Source: Bacillota bacterium | GTDB lineage: Bacteria; Bacillota; Dethiobacteria; DTU022 | Assembly (NCBI GenBank): GCA_012799185.1 | Contig: JAAZLS010000011.1 | Span: 1 to 38,587, forward strand | Direction of reading: 5' to 3' | DNA length: 38,587 nucleotides | Shown: piece by piece, positions 35,200-38,587 of the stretch | Position numbering within the stretch: position 1 is the first letter of the stretch | Layout of the letters: every line of letters starts with the position of its first letter | Notes under the pieces: model-generated | What the model saw: the letters and a program-made list of their open reading frames with translations, nothing else | Database searches by the model: none | Told to the model about the DNA's origin: nothing | Position numbers and translations under genes: made by a program

Positions 35200-36460
35200 G
35201 AATATTCGCCTGGCGTGGGAAGGCTTAAAGGCAAATAAGATGCGAGCCCTTTTGACCATGCTGGGAATTATTATCGGTATCTCCTCCGTGATCGGTATCC
35301 TCACCGTTGGTAGCGGCCTCAGTGGTTCGGTTACCGGCTCCTTGAGCTCGCTGGGTGCTGGTAATATAACGATTGCCCTGCAGGAGCGGGAAGATGAGCA
35401 TCCAGCGATGGGCCCCTTTGGTAGCCTCCATAATATAGATCCAACCAACTTGATTACCGATGAGATGATCGGGGCGCTGTCTGACCGCTTCGGCGATGCT
35501 ATCGTGGGCGTAAGTTTAGCGGAAGATGCCGGAAGCGGCCAGGCAAAATTAGAAGGGAGATATGCCAATGTCAGCCTGGTCGGGGTGAATACGGGCTACC
35601 TGGATGTTAATACCATTAAACTGGTGAAAGGGCGCGGTTTTTTCAATCGCGATATAGAGGGGATGCGCAACGGGGTTTTAGTATCCGATAAGCTGGTCAA
35701 CAATCTATTTGGTGGTGACGCCGCTTCAGCCCTGGGGCAGGAGTTGATTGTCTACCTGGATGATGAAATCCTGGCTTTCAATATTATCGGTGTCTATGAG
35801 TATGAGGTATCCCCAGTGATGGGTCTCACCACCTCCTCCGAGAGGGATATCTATACCTCCCTTTACCTGCCGGTTACGACCGCAAAAAAACTTGGTGGGG
35901 CGGAGAGCGGTTATACCAGTTTCACTATTACTGCCGCCGGTTCCACCGACAGCATCGCCCTTGCTACGCAGGCGGAGGATTTTATGAACCGTTACTATGC
36001 AAATAACCCCGATTATCGGGTAACTGCGATGAGCATGGAGAGCCTGTTGGAATCGGTGAATGCTGTTATGGGCGCCATCAGCATTGCCCTTTCCCTAATC
36101 GCCGGTATTTCCCTAGTAGTTGGCGGCATCGGCGTGATGAATATTATGTTGGTTTCAGTAACGGAGCGCACCCGCGAGATCGGTACGCGCAAGGCTTTGG
36201 GAGCGACCAACAGTAACATTCGGGGGCAATTTATTGTTGAAAGTATGATTATCTGTTTGATCGGCGGCGTCATCGGTATTATTTTTGGAGCGATACTTGG
36301 TTATATCGGGAGCCTGCTGGTCGGCATGGTGGCGCTACCCAGCCTTTCCAGTATCGCCTTATCGGTAGGGTTCTCCCTGGCCATCGGTATCTTTTTCGGG
36401 TATTATCCGGCCAACAAGGCGGCCCTTCTCGACCCGATCGAGGCTTTAAGGTACGAATAA
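35186..36460 (+). CDS. MacB-like ABC transporter permease
   Basis: MLGIIIGISSVIGILTVGSG; GIGVMNIMLVSVTERTREIGTRKALGATNSNI. Confidence 0.95.
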   Translation: MNLGENIRLAWEGLKANKMRALLTMLGIIIGISSVIGILTVGSGLSGSVTGSLSSLGAGNITIALQEREDEHPAMGPFGSLHNIDPTNLITDEMIGALSDRFGDAIVGVSLAEDAGSGQAKLEGRYANVSLVGVNTGYLDVNTIKLVKGRGFFNRDIEGMRNGVLVSDKLVNNLFGGDAASALGQELIVYLDDEILAFNIIGVYEYEVSPVMGLTTSSERDIYTSLYLPVTTAKKLGGAESGYTSFTITAAGSTDSIALATQAEDFMNRYYANNPDYRVTAMSMESLLESVNAVMGAISIALSLIAGISLVVGGIGVMNIMLVSVTERTREIGTRKALGATNSNIRGQFIVESMIICLIGGVIGIIFGAILGYIGSLLVGMVALPSLSSIALSVGFSLAIGIFFGYYPANKAALLDPIEALRYE

Positions 36461-36481
36461 GGGAAGGTTTCCTTTTGGCGG

Positions 36482-37576
36482 CTAGGGATTGGCCGCCGCT
36501 ACAGCCCGGTTATATCCTTCGGCAAGGGTTTGTATAAGGGTTTCAACGGAAACAATTTCCTTGGCACGGTAAGCGTTCATGCCGGCAAAGGCGAACCCGT
36601 TTTTCATCCTTCCCTTTTTTGCATTCATCAGGGCCAGGGAGATACAGTAGGGGCTTGATTGTCCCTTACAGGTGGTAATACAGTGATAAGGGCATCGGTA
36701 TGGCCTTTTATTTCCCCGGTTAACCTCGGCTAGAAAATTATTAATAATTGCCCTGCCGGGAAGGCCGACCGGGCTTTGAATAATACCGATATCCTCTTTT
36801 TCACAATCGATATAGGCTTGTTTAAAGCCGGGGGAGGCATCGCATTCAGTAGTCGTTACAAAGCGGGTTGCCATTTGGACACCGGAGGCCCCCAGCTGTA
36901 GAAACTTATAAATATCGGCACCGGTATAGATTCCGCCGCCGGCGATAAGAGGAATTGTTTTGCCGGATAACTCTTCTATACTTTTAACTGCGGCCCTCGT
37001 CTCGACTAGGATCTTTTCTAGCCGGTGCCGGGGGCTATTGAGCTGCTCTTCGCTAAACCCCAGGTGCCCGCCGGCCAGGGGACCCTCGACCACTATTGCA
37101 TCGGGGGTATAGCTATATCGATTAAACCATCTTTTTGAAATGAGGGCGGCGGCCCTGGCGGAAGAGACAATGGGAACCAGCCTAGTTGGTGTATCCTTAT
37201 TCAGGAAAGAGGGAAGAGTTAACGGGAGCCCGGCTCCTACGAAGATAAGATCGATTTTCTCTTCCAGGGAGACCTTTACCATTTCAGCAAAATGGGTCAT
37301 TGCCGCCATGATATTAACTCCTAAGAGCCCCCTTGTTTTTTTACGGGCCCTCCGGATCTCTTTTTTCAGCGCCCTGATATTTGCCCCGAGGGAGTCCCTG
37401 ACATAATCCTTCTCCAATATGCCTACCTCGGCGGCCGAAATAACCCCAATGGCTCCCGTATTAGCCACCGCTGCAGCCAGACCGTTAAGGGAGATCCCTA
37501 TTCCCATCCCCCCTTGTATTATCGGTAAACCGGCTTCCAAATTGCCGATTGCTAGCCTGTTACTATTCCCAAACAT
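36482..37576 (-). CDS. NAD(P)H-dependent flavin oxidoreductase, nitronate monooxygenase/FabK-like
   Basis: PIIQGGMGIGISLNGLAAAVANTGAIGVISAAEVG, IAGGGIYTGADIYKFLQLGASGVQMATRFVTT. Confidence 0.9.
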   Translation of the reverse strand: MFGNSNRLAIGNLEAGLPIIQGGMGIGISLNGLAAAVANTGAIGVISAAEVGILEKDYVRDSLGANIRALKKEIRRARKKTRGLLGVNIMAAMTHFAEMVKVSLEEKIDLIFVGAGLPLTLPSFLNKDTPTRLVPIVSSARAAALISKRWFNRYSYTPDAIVVEGPLAGGHLGFSEEQLNSPRHRLEKILVETRAAVKSIEELSGKTIPLIAGGGIYTGADIYKFLQLGASGVQMATRFVTTTECDASPGFKQAYIDCEKEDIGIIQSPVGLPGRAIINNFLAEVNRGNKRPYRCPYHCITTCKGQSSPYCISLALMNAKKGRMKNGFAFAGMNAYRAKEIVSVETLIQTLAEGYNRAVAAANP

Positions 37577-37670
37577 GGCAACTCTCCTTTGCGACAGATA
37601 GGTTGTACCGCTCCCTGTTTAATTCCCGATTTTTAGAATAAACCCTTGTAGGGTAGCTGTTTTATATTTT

Positions 37671-38576
37671 CTAATCTACAAAGGTAAAGGATTTTGTAAG
37701 GCGATCAGCCCCGACTACTGTATTCGGAAATATCTTTCTCACCCGGGAAAGGTGGCTCTCCGGATCGGTCAGGGCCTGGCTGAAATGGGTTAGCCAGAGC
37801 TCTTTGACGTTTCCCGCTCGGGCCAGCTTTGCCGCATCGGAGAATATCATATGGTAATAGCGGTCGGCCTGTTGTTTTAACTTATCGTCACCGTAGAGAC
37901 CTTCGCAAATGAAGAGATCGGCATCCTTAATAAATTCGGGGATGGTGTCTATCGGCCGGGTATCGGTGATATAGCTAATCTTGATCCCCTTACGGGGCGC
38001 CCCTAGAACTGCCTCCGGTGCAAAACCGGATACAGTCTCGCCTTTTTGAAGCCGCGACCAATATCCTAGGGGGATCTTAAGGGCCCTTGCCCGTTCCGGG
38101 TTGAACTTGCCTTTCCGGGGGAATAGGAGGTTGTAGCCAACACAGGGAAGAGTATGGGATAGGGGAAGGGCGGCCAGGTGAAAATCGCCTAATCGGAAGC
38201 GGATGACAGTTTTTTCTTCAAAAGATAACTCGACAAATTGAATTGTATATTGAAGTTCCGGTGCAATCACGCGCAAGCTGTTCACAACATTCTCAATCCC
38301 TTCTGGCCCCACGATGGTCAGCGGTCTCTCACGGCCATAGTTGCTTAGGGAGAGCAACATTCCCGGCAGGCCCGCGATATGATCGGCATGAAAGTGGGTA
38401 ATCAGAATTGAGTCCAAGTTAACAAATCCCCAGCCGAGCCGGTGCATGGTGATCTGGGTCCCTTCGCCGCAGTCGATAAGTAGCATCCGCCCGTTATAGC
38501 GGGCGAGCAGGGCGGAGAGATAACGATCCGGTAGCGGCAGCATACCCCCTGTTCCTAAAAGTGATAGATCAAGCAT
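37671..38576 (-). CDS. rnz: Ribonuclease Z
   Basis: LLGTGGMLPLPDRYLSALL, IDCGEGTQITMHRLGWGF, LITHFHADHIAGLPGMLLSL. Confidence 0.92.
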   Translation of the reverse strand: MLDLSLLGTGGMLPLPDRYLSALLARYNGRMLLIDCGEGTQITMHRLGWGFVNLDSILITHFHADHIAGLPGMLLSLSNYGRERPLTIVGPEGIENVVNSLRVIAPELQYTIQFVELSFEEKTVIRFRLGDFHLAALPLSHTLPCVGYNLLFPRKGKFNPERARALKIPLGYWSRLQKGETVSGFAPEAVLGAPRKGIKISYITDTRPIDTIPEFIKDADLFICEGLYGDDKLKQQADRYYHMIFSDAAKLARAGNVKELWLTHFSQALTDPESHLSRVRKIFPNTVVGADRLTKSFTFVD

Positions 38577-38587
38577 TTATTATTTCA

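Noticed and set aside
1-38587. CRISPR arrays, prophage, restriction or anti-phage operons, full transposases
   Set aside because: No regularly spaced repeats, phage/defence gene families or transposase ORFs were recognised in the window

Overview
The window looks like chromosomal DNA of a spore-forming, probably anaerobic Firmicute (Clostridia-like). It is mostly housekeeping, with dense operons. In order it contains: a 5'-truncated ger spore-germination operon with a fourth small membrane ORF; gatCAB; a GT2 glycosyltransferase; a HIT-protein remnant; a YhaO/YhaN (SbcD/SbcC-like) pair followed by an MBL hydrolase; a class A beta-lactamase-like serine hydrolase; a RemA-like protein with a C-terminal extension; an orphan ABC ATPase; selA-selB; a Spo0E-like protein; an RseC-family protein; a lysine riboswitch with lysA-dapF-dapL-asd; a Tyr-type T-box with aroF-tyrA; a proVWX-like glycine betaine transporter; tRNA-Leu(UAG); typA/bipA; a MacAB-like exporter; an FMN oxidoreductase; and rnz. 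The strongest candidate for something undescribed is the ~300-nt leader between tyrA and the betaine transporter operon. It has a good promoter and a 16-bp terminator, plus mutually exclusive P1, antiterminator and terminator pairings. That is riboswitch architecture that I cannot assign to a known class by eye. Other points worth a second look are the RemA-like protein and the inverted repeat in its promoter, the gatCAB leader with alternative pairings at the start codon, the HIT pseudogene, a REP-like hairpin family, and a 13-bp direct repeat entering the tRNA-Leu 5' end. All calls come from reading the sequence; no database search was run.
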